A stretch of DNA of 9,412 bases, from the NCBI GenBank assembly GCA_017561285.1, contig JAFZDG010000026.1:1-9412 (forward strand), read 5' to 3'. Positions within the stretch are counted from its first letter, which is position 1, and each line of letters begins with the position of its first letter. Source of the DNA: Bacteroidaceae bacterium. Lineage in GTDB: Bacteria > Bacteroidota > Bacteroidia > Bacteroidales > Barnesiellaceae_A. Position numbers and translations under genes: made by a program. The notes below the pieces were generated by a model, which saw only the letters and a list, made by a program, of their open reading frames with translations, searched no databases and was not told the origin of the DNA. Shown here one piece after another: positions 1 to 6,204 of the stretch.

Positions 1-3000
1 CAGGAATAGCTTTTTGCGCATAGTCGAACACTACATTATCATTACCGCCAGCTATATTTACATTTACATAAGAACCCAATGCACTTTCATTCAACGCGCC
101 ATATCCTTCATTCTTAGACACTACATTTACATAATATACATTAAAGTAATCTTTGAAGCTCTTGTAAGGTTCTTCGGTAAAGAAGTTGTTGTATATAAAC
201 TCCATATCCGTGCGATAGGCGCCATCGGCAATCTGACGGTCGCTGTAGGCATCACCCATCAATACGATATCGATACCTTCGCCAACTGTTGCCGTTTGCA
301 ATTTTACTACTGTACCATCTTTTGAGTAATCGGTCGAAACATATAGATTTTCATCTTCATTTATTGCATGTATTCTTCCCGAATATGCTCCCCATTGATG
401 ATGTCTCTGGTATGCCTCTAATGATTTTTTAGGAACATATATGGGCGTTTCAGTTACTATAGGCACTAACAAATCAGGAGGCAGAACAGCTTTACAAACT
501 ATTTTGGCTAATGACTTACAAGAATAGAAAATTTCATGTAAAGCTCCACAAAAGTTACCAATAGATTTCACTGTAGAAGGGATTGTAATAGATGTCAACA
601 CAGGACAACCTCGAAATGCATCTTCACATATGATTTCTAATCCTTCAGGTAAAACAATTTCTTTCAACTCATAACTACTAATTGCAGATGATCTAATTTC
701 TTTCACACCGCTCGGAATAGTATAAGATGATAAACCCCAAGGTGCAAAAGCCTCCATTTTACCATCTTTTATTAAACATCGTCCATCATCAGTTGCATAA
801 GCGCCTCTAATATGCTCTAATTTATCACAATGCGTTAAAGCTCTATAACCAAAAGATTCAATGGATGACGGGATCTCAATATATCGTAAATTATCACAGC
901 ACATAAAAGCTCCTTTCTCAATCATTCTAACACCTTCGGGTATTCTTATACTTTCAATAGTTTTATTCCCCCACAAAATATCTTCTCCGATAGTGTGAAC
1001 ATCCGAAGGGAATACATAATCAGTCAACCCACAGGATGCAATTGCTATCATCTTACCATCCACCAGAAGTCCTTTACTGTCTGAAGTCGCAAATTTGCCT
1101 GTTATTGATTTCAGTTTTTCACAACCACCTATAACATTCTCACCTAAAAGCTCCAATGTACTTGGAAAATGTATTGTTTCAAAATCATTTCCTCTAAAGG
1201 CACACGTACCTATTTCTACTACTCCTTCGGGGATATCAATATGTGATAATCCTGCTCCATCAAAAGCTTGATTTCCTATTACTCTTAAGCTGTTAGGCAA
1301 GATAATATTTTGCAGATTTCTCACTTCACAAAAAACGCCATAACCAATTTCGGTAATTGTATTGGGCAATTCATATTGCGTTGATAGCCCTGACGGCGCA
1401 AACGAGTTTAGAATACCATCTATTATCAAGCACCTTTTATCCTCACTTGAATATTTTGATTCTATCCTCTTTAATTTATCGCAACATTGCATTATACATA
1501 ACCCAAACCGTTCAACAGAATGCGGTATATCTATTTCCAACAAGCCTGTGCACATAAAAGCCTGATCGCCTATTTCCTTCAGCGAAGGAGGAAGAGTGAT
1601 TACTTTCAAATTTTCACATCGATAAAATGCACCTTTTCCAATAACCTCTACCTTAGATGGTAGATAAATAGCGGACAAATCTCGCGTTGCTTCTACTTCA
1701 AAATTCTCAAAAGCGCCACTACTTATCATTGTAACCGGCCCATCAAAAGTCATAATACCTAAGCCATCTTTATATTCATTTTCAACCAACCGAGCGCCAA
1801 AATTCGTTGTATTAGGAACAATTTTTCTATTTAATACAGAAGTATACCATATTTCATTATCGGGAATAGCAGATATATCTATTTCACCTTCTTGCTCAAT
1901 ATAATATACAACACTCACCAAACCGTCAAGAGACTGAACAACTATTTCGCTACTACGATTAGTAGATGTGTTCGGCTCAAGTTGGAGAATAATATACTGC
2001 TCATCCAAAGCACGAGTTGCGGGAACAACTGAAATCCAGCTCTGTGCATATTGGGGTATAGATGCCACGCACTTTACATTGGTAAGGAACTCCAATACCA
2101 CTTCGCCACCCTCGGCAGGTGCTTTCTTAGTGGTATTCTCCTTTACTACCAAGCCGACCTCCTCAAATGTAATACTGCGCATAATAACCTTGTCACCATT
2201 CGACACAAATACTATCACTTTGCTATACTCGTCTATCGAATCGCCTGTAACAACTTGTACCGATCCGCTCTTTCCGTCATCATCGTCAGGAATAACTTTG
2301 GCCTTGATGTCGGCCGATGAGGTTACCTCAACCGTTACTTTATCGGTCATACTTGATACGGTGTAGCCTATGCTGCGAGTAGATTTTGCCAACATTACCA
2401 CCAAATCGGCTTCATCGAAAGTAATATTCAAGGCTGTACCTTTGGGTAGTGTAATGATTGTACCATCAGCCAAATCGATATAGACATTGTCATTATCTTC
2501 CGATACATTTACAAACACTGAATTGATATTTGAATACTTACTAAGTTGCACCCAAGTCTCTCCATTATCGTATGATATATACCAATATTCATTCTCTATT
2601 TTCAATAAAGGTTTTTTATCTATATCTTGAACTTGAATTTTATTTCCAGACTCATCAAGCAACCAATTACCATCTGGTGAAGTCCAGTAATAACACCCAT
2701 CACTATCTTTGCGCACACCTATCACTGGGTTATAGCCGTCTATTCCATCTTTACCATCAGCTCCATCTTTGCCATGATATATGGTAATGGGGTCGCTCTT
2801 GACAAACGAGATGGTATAACCAACGGTCTTACCATCTTCTACAATGGGAGTAACAGCTGTGACATAGTCGTTGGTTTGTAACGCCGTTACAATGGTTTGT
2901 AGAGAGGAGATGTTGGTGTTCATCTCGCGACATAACTCTTCGAGTTTTGATACTCTTTCTTCGAGATTGTCGAGACGATCGAACAAATCGTCATCGATAC

Positions 3001-3055
3001 AACCTACCGACAGCAGCGCAATAGCCACTGTGAGAATGCGGAATAATCGTTTCAT
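1..3055 (-). CDS. Large surface lipoprotein: DUF4988-like N-terminus, BACON-like domain, BspA leucine-rich repeats, start of M64-type peptidase (3' end outside window)
   Basis: I translated the whole frame from ATG 3055-3053. It stays open for 1018 codons and leaves the window at position 2. Residues 1-18 are a signal peptide ending LLSVG before Cys19. CIDDD follows, an acidic tail like the Bacteroidetes surface-export signal, so the protein is probably a lipoprotein facing outward. Residues 24-60 look like a coiled coil, and 95-107 form a collagen-like Gly-x-Asp/Lys stretch; with the flanking sequence this resembles DUF4988. Residues about 303-393 resemble a BACON domain (SWISVVPATRA at 339). 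Residues about 425-860 are BspA-type (LRR_5) repeats with phrases such as EIGDQAF and VIGNQAF, ending in YVPKKSLEAYQ. From about 919, GIDIVLMGDAYSDRQ and EEPYKSFKDYFNVYYV match the N-terminal part of M64 (IgA-peptidase-like) domains. The expected HExxH zinc motif would lie beyond the edge, so catalysis is untested. Likely roles are adhesion or proteolysis at the cell surface. Confidence 0.9.
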   Translation of the reverse strand, partial: MKRLFRILTVAIALLSVGCIDDDLFDRLDNLEERVSKLEELCREMNTNISSLQTIVTALQTNDYVTAVTPIVEDGKTVGYTISFVKSDPITIYHGKDGADGKDGIDGYNPVIGVRKDSDGCYYWTSPDGNWLLDESGNKIQVQDIDKKPLLKIENEYWYISYDNGETWVQLSKYSNINSVFVNVSEDNDNVYIDLADGTIITLPKGTALNITFDEADLVVMLAKSTRSIGYTVSSMTDKVTVEVTSSADIKAKVIPDDDDGKSGSVQVVTGDSIDEYSKVIVFVSNGDKVIMRSITFEEVGLVVKENTTKKAPAEGGEVVLEFLTNVKCVASIPQYAQSWISVVPATRALDEQYIILQLEPNTSTNRSSEIVVQSLDGLVSVVYYIEQEGEIDISAIPDNEIWYTSVLNRKIVPNTTNFGARLVENEYKDGLGIMTFDGPVTMISSGAFENFEVEATRDLSAIYLPSKVEVIGKGAFYRCENLKVITLPPSLKEIGDQAFMCTGLLEIDIPHSVERFGLCIMQCCDKLKRIESKYSSEDKRCLIIDGILNSFAPSGLSTQYELPNTITEIGYGVFCEVRNLQNIILPNSLRVIGNQAFDGAGLSHIDIPEGVVEIGTCAFRGNDFETIHFPSTLELLGENVIGGCEKLKSITGKFATSDSKGLLVDGKMIAIASCGLTDYVFPSDVHTIGEDILWGNKTIESIRIPEGVRMIEKGAFMCCDNLRYIEIPSSIESFGYRALTHCDKLEHIRGAYATDDGRCLIKDGKMEAFAPWGLSSYTIPSGVKEIRSSAISSYELKEIVLPEGLEIICEDAFRGCPVLTSITIPSTVKSIGNFCGALHEIFYSCKSLAKIVCKAVLPPDLLVPIVTETPIYVPKKSLEAYQRHHQWGAYSGRIHAINEDENLYVSTDYSKDGTVVKLQTATVGEGIDIVLMGDAYSDRQIADGAYRTDMEFIYNNFFTEEPYKSFKDYFNVYYVNVVSKNEGYGALNESALGSYVNVNIAGGNDNVVFDYAQKAIP

Positions 3056-3386
3056 AGTCGTGTGTATTAGAAAAATGTTAATCGGGTCTATGGTGTCAAC
3101 TACCACTTGGCTCCTATGTGGTGTGTAACTATAAAAAGAAAGTGTGGAGCTGACTTTCGTTTATCTACAAAGCGGCTCTGACAAAACCTTGAATCAAATA
3201 AACGATGCGATACCCCACACTTGAATAGTATGAGATACGCACCAATGTGCCATTCACATATCTATACAAGAAGTGAGTGCTGTTCGTTAGCCCTTGATTC
3301 AATGAGAAACTGTCAGATTTCTTTGTAAGGACAGAGCGAAAACACTTTCACAATTATGTCTGTTTCGGGTATAAAACCCTCAACGA
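3056..3386 (-). promoter_or_regulatory. Long structured leader RNA (or separate non-coding RNA) upstream of the surface lipoprotein gene
   Basis: This is the roughly 330-base transcript segment between the promoter at 3390-3397 and the lipoprotein start codon. Read on the minus strand, three helices nest in order: 3321-3327 with 3166-3172 (7 bp), 3311-3317 with 3177-3183 (7 bp), and 3294-3302 with 3189-3197 (9 bp). Only small internal loops (3/4 and 8/5 bases) separate them. Inside, 3284-3288 can pair with 3201-3205. A long wobble-containing hairpin spans 3233-3263 with a perfect tip AATG-GCA-CATT. Two more hairpins lie 5' of the rod (3367-3379 and 3336-3351). Two lie 3' of it (3138-3158 and 3102-3122). 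I match it to no riboswitch I know. It could be a cis-acting attenuator or an independent RNA ending at the T run at 3133-3137. Confidence 0.55.
3133..3158 (-). terminator. Terminator-like hairpin inside the leader (possible attenuator)
   Basis: On the minus strand the stem GAAAGT/ACTTTC (3153-3158 with 3138-3143) closes a 9-base loop, and five T residues follow at 3137-3133. The stem is short and AT-rich, so it would terminate weakly alone. Its position 80-100 bases before the coding region suits either an attenuator or the end of a separate small RNA. Its loop holds GCTCC, complementary to GGAGC in the next hairpin loop. Confidence 0.4.
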
Positions 3387-3389
3387 CTA

Positions 3390-3397
3390 CAAAGTTA
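3390..3397 (-). promoter_or_regulatory. Bacteroidales -7 box for the surface lipoprotein leader
   Basis: On the minus strand this reads TAACTTTG, an exact match to the phylum's TAnnTTTG element. No clear TTTG sits 19-21 bases upstream, so the -33 half is weak. Transcription should begin near 3386, giving an untranslated leader of about 330 bases. Confidence 0.6.
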
Positions 3398-3527
3398 TGA
3401 AAAATTTCGCAAAACGAAGAAACACTCACGGAGGAATATCTCATCAAAATATATGTTATTGATGTGGTGTATAGATGTAGTTGTAGGATTATTACACTTT
3501 AAATATCGATTTTGTTTTCGGCCGGTG

Positions 3528-3559
3528 CAAAAGTACACATTTTATCGGACTGTCCGCAA
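3528..3559 (-). promoter_or_regulatory. Upstream Bacteroidales promoter with an internal 11-base palindrome
   Basis: On the minus strand the -7 box is TACTTTTG (3535-3528), followed by CACC as in many Bacteroidales promoters. A TTG lies at 3559-3557, 21 bases upstream, slightly longer than the usual 19. Between the two sits the palindrome CGGACTGTCCG (3546-3556), placed where a repressor could block the promoter. The first downstream gene on this strand is the surface lipoprotein, about 470 bases away, so the promoter would add an even longer leader or drive a separate RNA. Confidence 0.55.
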
Positions 3560-3630
3560 TGTGTATGGTGAATAAATATGCGTGCGTATTAAACACGTGT
3601 CGCAGTTGTGTGAGGAACAAGGATAAGTAG

Positions 3631-3664
3631 CCCCGTACCAGTTGCATAGCAACGCCGTGCGGGG
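3631..3664. repeat. Strong imperfect hairpin / palindrome downstream of rnc
   Basis: The outer arms CCCCGTAC (3631-3638) and GTGCGGGG (3657-3664) pair over 8 bp with one wobble. The inner arms GTTGC and GCAAC (3641-3645 and 3649-3653) pair over 5 bp around the loop ATA. No T tract follows on either strand, so it is not a classic terminator. It may protect the 3' end of the operon mRNA or be a REP-like repeat. It is far more GC-rich than its surroundings. Confidence 0.55.
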
Positions 3665-3735
3665 TAGCGGGATTAAATAAGGGTGTCTTTTTCAGCCCCT
3701 GCGAGCGTGGCGAGGATGCCGAGGAGGTGTGGCCA

Positions 3736-4509
3736 CTACTGTTGTGTGCTATTGCTCTCTGTGGTGAGGGTTGAGGCAAGATTACGGTGCTTGCGTATGT
3801 ATCGCATAGCCTCTTGTGCGGCAATCTGTTGTGCCTCTTTCTTGGTATATCCACTGCCTTCGCCCAGCTGTCGGTTGGCTATCATAACGCGGGCGTGGAA
3901 AATGGGATTTTTGTGTTCGTCGCTCGATATGTCGTCAATATCGAATTGATAGGGTAGGTGATAGTGTTGACACCATTCTATGAGGCGCGACTTGAAGTTG
4001 ACTTCTTGCTGTGCAATTTTGTCTATATCGATGTGCTTGTTGATGATGTGTTCTTCAACGATTCTGCTACATTTTACAAAGCCTTGATCGAGATATATAG
4101 CTCCGATAAGGGCTTCTAAGGCATTGCCATAGGTGTGATTGTTGTGTGATTGTGAGTGTACGGTTACTTCTACAATCTTGTCGAGCCCGAGTTCTATGGC
4201 TATGTGGTTGAGGGTGTCTCTTTGTACGATTTTGGAGCGTGTCTTTGATAAAAATCCTTCGTCTTTGTTGTTGTATCTTTTATATAAAATATCCGACACG
4301 ATGGCGCTGAGTACGGCGTCTCCAAGAAATTCCAATCGCTCGTTGTTGCCTTTTTGTTGTGTGTTGCGGCCGGCCGATCTATGTCGGCAAGCTTGTTGGA
4401 ATAGAGTGATGTCGTTGGGGTAAAATCCCAACATATCGTAGAAAATACGATAAGGCTCTTGGCGACGTATCGTCAAGAGCCTTATGCGTTTATAAATAGA
4501 TTGAAACAC
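3736..4509 (-). CDS. rnc: Ribonuclease III
   Basis: RNase III cuts double-stranded RNA in rRNA maturation and RNA decay. The 257-residue protein carries the family signature NERLEFLGDAVL at 56-67. E57, E60 and D64 are there, with N129 and E132 in GNALEALIGAIYLD; the Asn at 129 replaces the Asp of E. coli, as I recall in other Bacteroidetes. A double-stranded-RNA-binding domain follows, from about 171 (NFKSRLIEW) to 238, with GSGYTKKEAQQIAAQEA. The start is GTG at 4509, two bases after the fabF stop codon. The next ATG (codon 26) would cut into the first helix, and the upstream stretch MFQSIYKRIRLL resembles the N-terminus of relatives. It is the last gene of the acpP-fabF-rnc operon and probably translationally coupled to fabF. 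Confidence 0.97.
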   Translation of the reverse strand: MFQSIYKRIRLLTIRRQEPYRIFYDMLGFYPNDITLFQQACRHRSAGRNTQQKGNNERLEFLGDAVLSAIVSDILYKRYNNKDEGFLSKTRSKIVQRDTLNHIAIELGLDKIVEVTVHSQSHNNHTYGNALEALIGAIYLDQGFVKCSRIVEEHIINKHIDIDKIAQQEVNFKSRLIEWCQHYHLPYQFDIDDISSDEHKNPIFHARVMIANRQLGEGSGYTKKEAQQIAAQEAMRYIRKHRNLASTLTTESNSTQQ

Positions 4510-4511
4510 TT

Positions 4512-5777
4512 CTATTTCTCAAATTTTTTCAAGATAACACATGCGTTGTGACCACCAAATCCAAAGGTGTTGGACATAGCGGCACGTATCTCGCGTTTTT
4601 GTGCCTTATTGAAGGTAAAGTTGAGATTGTAGTCGATTTCGGGATCGTTATCGCCCTCTTCGTGGTTGATGGTGGGCGGAACGATACTGTCGTTCATTGC
4701 CATTATACAGAGAACTGCTTCGAGCGCACCGGCAGCACCTAAAAGGTGACCGGTCATAGACTTGGTTGAGCTGATATTGAGTTTATAAGCGTGTTCGCCA
4801 AATACTTCTTTGATGGCTTTAACCTCCGATATATCACCTACGGGAGTTGATGTACCATGCGTGTTTATATAATCAATATCTTCGGGTTGCATCTCTGCAT
4901 CCTCAAGTGCGTTGCGCATAACAAGTTTTGCACCTAAGCCCTCGGGGTGAGTGGCTGTAAGGTGATATGCATCGGCTGCAAGACCTCCACCTGCTATCTC
5001 TGCATAAATTTTAGCTCCACGAGCTAAGGCGTGTTCCAACTCTTCGAGTATAAGACAACTACCTCCTTCACCCATTACAAAACCATCGCGCGAGCCACTG
5101 AAGGGGCGTGATGCGGTTTGGGGTGAATCATTGCGTGTAGAGAGTGCGTGCATCGAGTTGAAGCCACCTACGCCTGCGGCGTAAATAGCTGCTTCGGCAC
5201 CACCCGAAATGATTACATCGGCTTTACCTAAGCGAATGTAATTGTAGGCATCTATCAGAGAGTGGTTGGACGAAGCACATGCCGAGACAGTTCCGAAGTT
5301 GGGGCCATGAAAACCGTAGAGCATCGAAATTTGTCCTGCTGCTATGTCGGCAATCATCTTAGGAATGAAGAATGGACTGTAGCGAGGACCTCTTTCGGGG
5401 TGCAAAGCGTAGTTTGTAACCTCTTGTTCAAAGGTTCCCAAGCCTCCAATACCGGCTGCGTAGATAACACCGGCACGTTCACGATTGATTTTCTCTACAT
5501 CGATGCCCGAGTCGCTCATTGCCTCTTTTACTGCTGCAATAGCATATTGGGCAAAGAGATCGAGTTTGCGCGCATCTTTGACATTATCAAAGTAGTTGAG
5601 CGGGTCGAAATTCTTTACCTCGCAAGCAAATTGAGTCTTGAACTCGCTGGCATCAAAATGTGTAATAGGTCCGGCTCCACTTACTCCATTGATGGCGGCA
5701 TTCCATGTCTCTTCAACATTGTTGCCCAATGGCGTAATTGAACCCAGACCTGTTACTACAACTCTTTTGAGTTCCAT
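4512..5777 (-). CDS. fabF: 3-oxoacyl-[acyl-carrier-protein] synthase II (KAS II)
   Basis: FabF elongates fatty acids by condensing malonyl-ACP with an acyl-ACP in the cytoplasmic type II pathway. The 421-residue protein has the normal family length and the complete Cys-His-His site: C167 in VSACASSNHS, H307 in NTHGTSTPVGD and H344 in KSMTGHLLGAAG, with K339 nearby. The C-terminal glycine-rich NTFGFGG (403-409) is also there, and VVVTGLGSITPLG at 6-18 is the usual start of these enzymes. It lies three bases after acpP and two before rnc, so the three genes are surely one transcript. The ACP substrate carrier is encoded directly upstream. Nothing looks broken or unusual. Confidence 0.98.
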   Translation of the reverse strand: MELKRVVVTGLGSITPLGNNVEETWNAAINGVSGAGPITHFDASEFKTQFACEVKNFDPLNYFDNVKDARKLDLFAQYAIAAVKEAMSDSGIDVEKINRERAGVIYAAGIGGLGTFEQEVTNYALHPERGPRYSPFFIPKMIADIAAGQISMLYGFHGPNFGTVSACASSNHSLIDAYNYIRLGKADVIISGGAEAAIYAAGVGGFNSMHALSTRNDSPQTASRPFSGSRDGFVMGEGGSCLILEELEHALARGAKIYAEIAGGGLAADAYHLTATHPEGLGAKLVMRNALEDAEMQPEDIDYINTHGTSTPVGDISEVKAIKEVFGEHAYKLNISSTKSMTGHLLGAAGALEAVLCIMAMNDSIVPPTINHEEGDNDPEIDYNLNFTFNKAQKREIRAAMSNTFGFGGHNACVILKKFEK

Positions 5778-5780
5778 AAA

Positions 5781-6023
5781 TTATTTTTCGGCAAGAGCCT
5801 TTTCGATGTGCTCGATAGCTTCGCCTACGGTTGTGATTTTCTCAGCATCCTCATCAGCAATCTTGATATCGAATGCGTTCTCGAAATCCATAATCATTTC
5901 TACTGTATCGAGTGAATCTGCACCCAAATCGTTTGCGAAGCTAGCTTCGTTTGTAACGGCAGACTCGGGACGACCCAAACGTTCTGCGATGATAGATCTT
6001 ACTTTTACTGCAATTTCAGACAT
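5781..6023 (-). CDS. acpP: Acyl carrier protein
   Basis: This small acidic protein carries growing fatty acyl chains on a 4'-phosphopantetheine arm. It is 80 residues long, the usual size. The arm is attached at S37 in GADSLDTVEMIM, the classic DSL motif. Helix-forming acidic segments (FANDLGADSL, DFENAFDIKIADEDAEKI) match the four-helix ACP fold. The ATG at 6023 is the only sensible start. It is the first gene of the operon with fabF and rnc. The 180 bases before it hold inverted repeats and a repeated 9-mer but no perfect -7 box. Confidence 0.98.
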   Translation of the reverse strand: MSEIAVKVRSIIAERLGRPESAVTNEASFANDLGADSLDTVEMIMDFENAFDIKIADEDAEKITTVGEAIEHIEKALAEK

Positions 6024-6062
6024 AGTTTTTCTATTTTAAATGAATAATAAGAAGTTTTTTTC

Positions 6063-6079
6063 TGCAAAAATGCTTTGCA
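6063..6079. repeat. Short inverted repeat in the acpP upstream region
   Basis: TGCAAA (6063-6068) and TTTGCA (6074-6079) pair around the loop AATGC. The element overlaps the possible -7 box and the first of three AAATGCTTT copies. It could be a protein-binding palindrome or a hairpin at the 5' end of the acpP mRNA. Confidence 0.4.
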
Positions 6080-6085
6080 AAGAAA
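6078..6085 (-). promoter_or_regulatory. Possible weak -7 box for the acpP operon
   Basis: On the minus strand this is TTTCTTTG, one base off TAnnTTTG, followed by CA as in typical sites. No clear TTTG is seen 19-21 bases upstream. It would give a leader of about 50 bases. The box overlaps the palindrome at 6063-6079. I list it because no better candidate exists before this essential operon. Confidence 0.3.
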
Positions 6086-6130
6086 GCAATTTTTGTCGAA
6101 TTATTTTCTATTTCGTGTTAAGAAAATGCT

Positions 6131-6167
6131 TTTTAATGCACAATTGCAAATGCTTTGTGCATTAAAA
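6131..6167 (-). terminator. Perfect 13-bp inverted repeat between the coiled-coil lipoprotein gene and acpP
   Basis: TTTTAATGCACAA (6131-6143) and its exact complement TTGTGCATTAAAA (6155-6167) flank an 11-base loop, and a further GC pair extends the stem past one mismatch. It lies about 38 bases after the stop of the minus-strand lipoprotein gene, where a terminator is expected. The following T content is poor, so it may be a weak terminator or an operator for acpP. Confidence 0.5.
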
Positions 6168-6204
6168 TGCGCCTATTTTGCTTGTTTGTGGGTTTTCTTG
6201 TGGC

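Larger units (their letters stand above)
3398..3735. other. Gene-free stretch between rnc and the structured leader
   Basis: I find no credible protein gene here. The stretch holds the hairpin at 3631-3664, the minus-strand promoter at 3528-3559, and an AT-rich segment of about 130 bases between the two promoters. A 43-codon frame at 3313-3444 and a longer minus-strand frame overlapping rnc were considered and not accepted. No T-rich intrinsic terminator is visible right after rnc. Confidence 0.6.

Noticed and set aside
1968..2366. Plus-strand frame of 132 codons
   Set aside because: It is antisense to the continuous lipoprotein frame and is low-complexity Ser/Thr-rich, a shadow of that gene.
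3166..3327. Invertible (phase-variable) DNA segment
   Set aside because: The inverted arms are broken by unequal gaps and no promoter lies between them, so RNA folding explains them better than site-specific inversion.
3313..3444. 43-codon minus-strand frame in the leader (possible leader peptide)
   Set aside because: It crosses the -7 box at 3390-3397 and ends inside the structured region. It shows no codon run typical of attenuation peptides and no family similarity that I recognise.
3492..3854. Minus-strand frame of 120 codons after rnc
   Set aside because: It overlaps the 3' end of rnc in another frame, spans the hairpin and the promoter at 3528, and has a Pro/His/Arg-rich composition without domain features.
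5262..5741. Plus-strand frame of 159 codons opposite fabF
   Set aside because: fabF is fully intact on the other strand with all catalytic residues, and this frame resembles no family.
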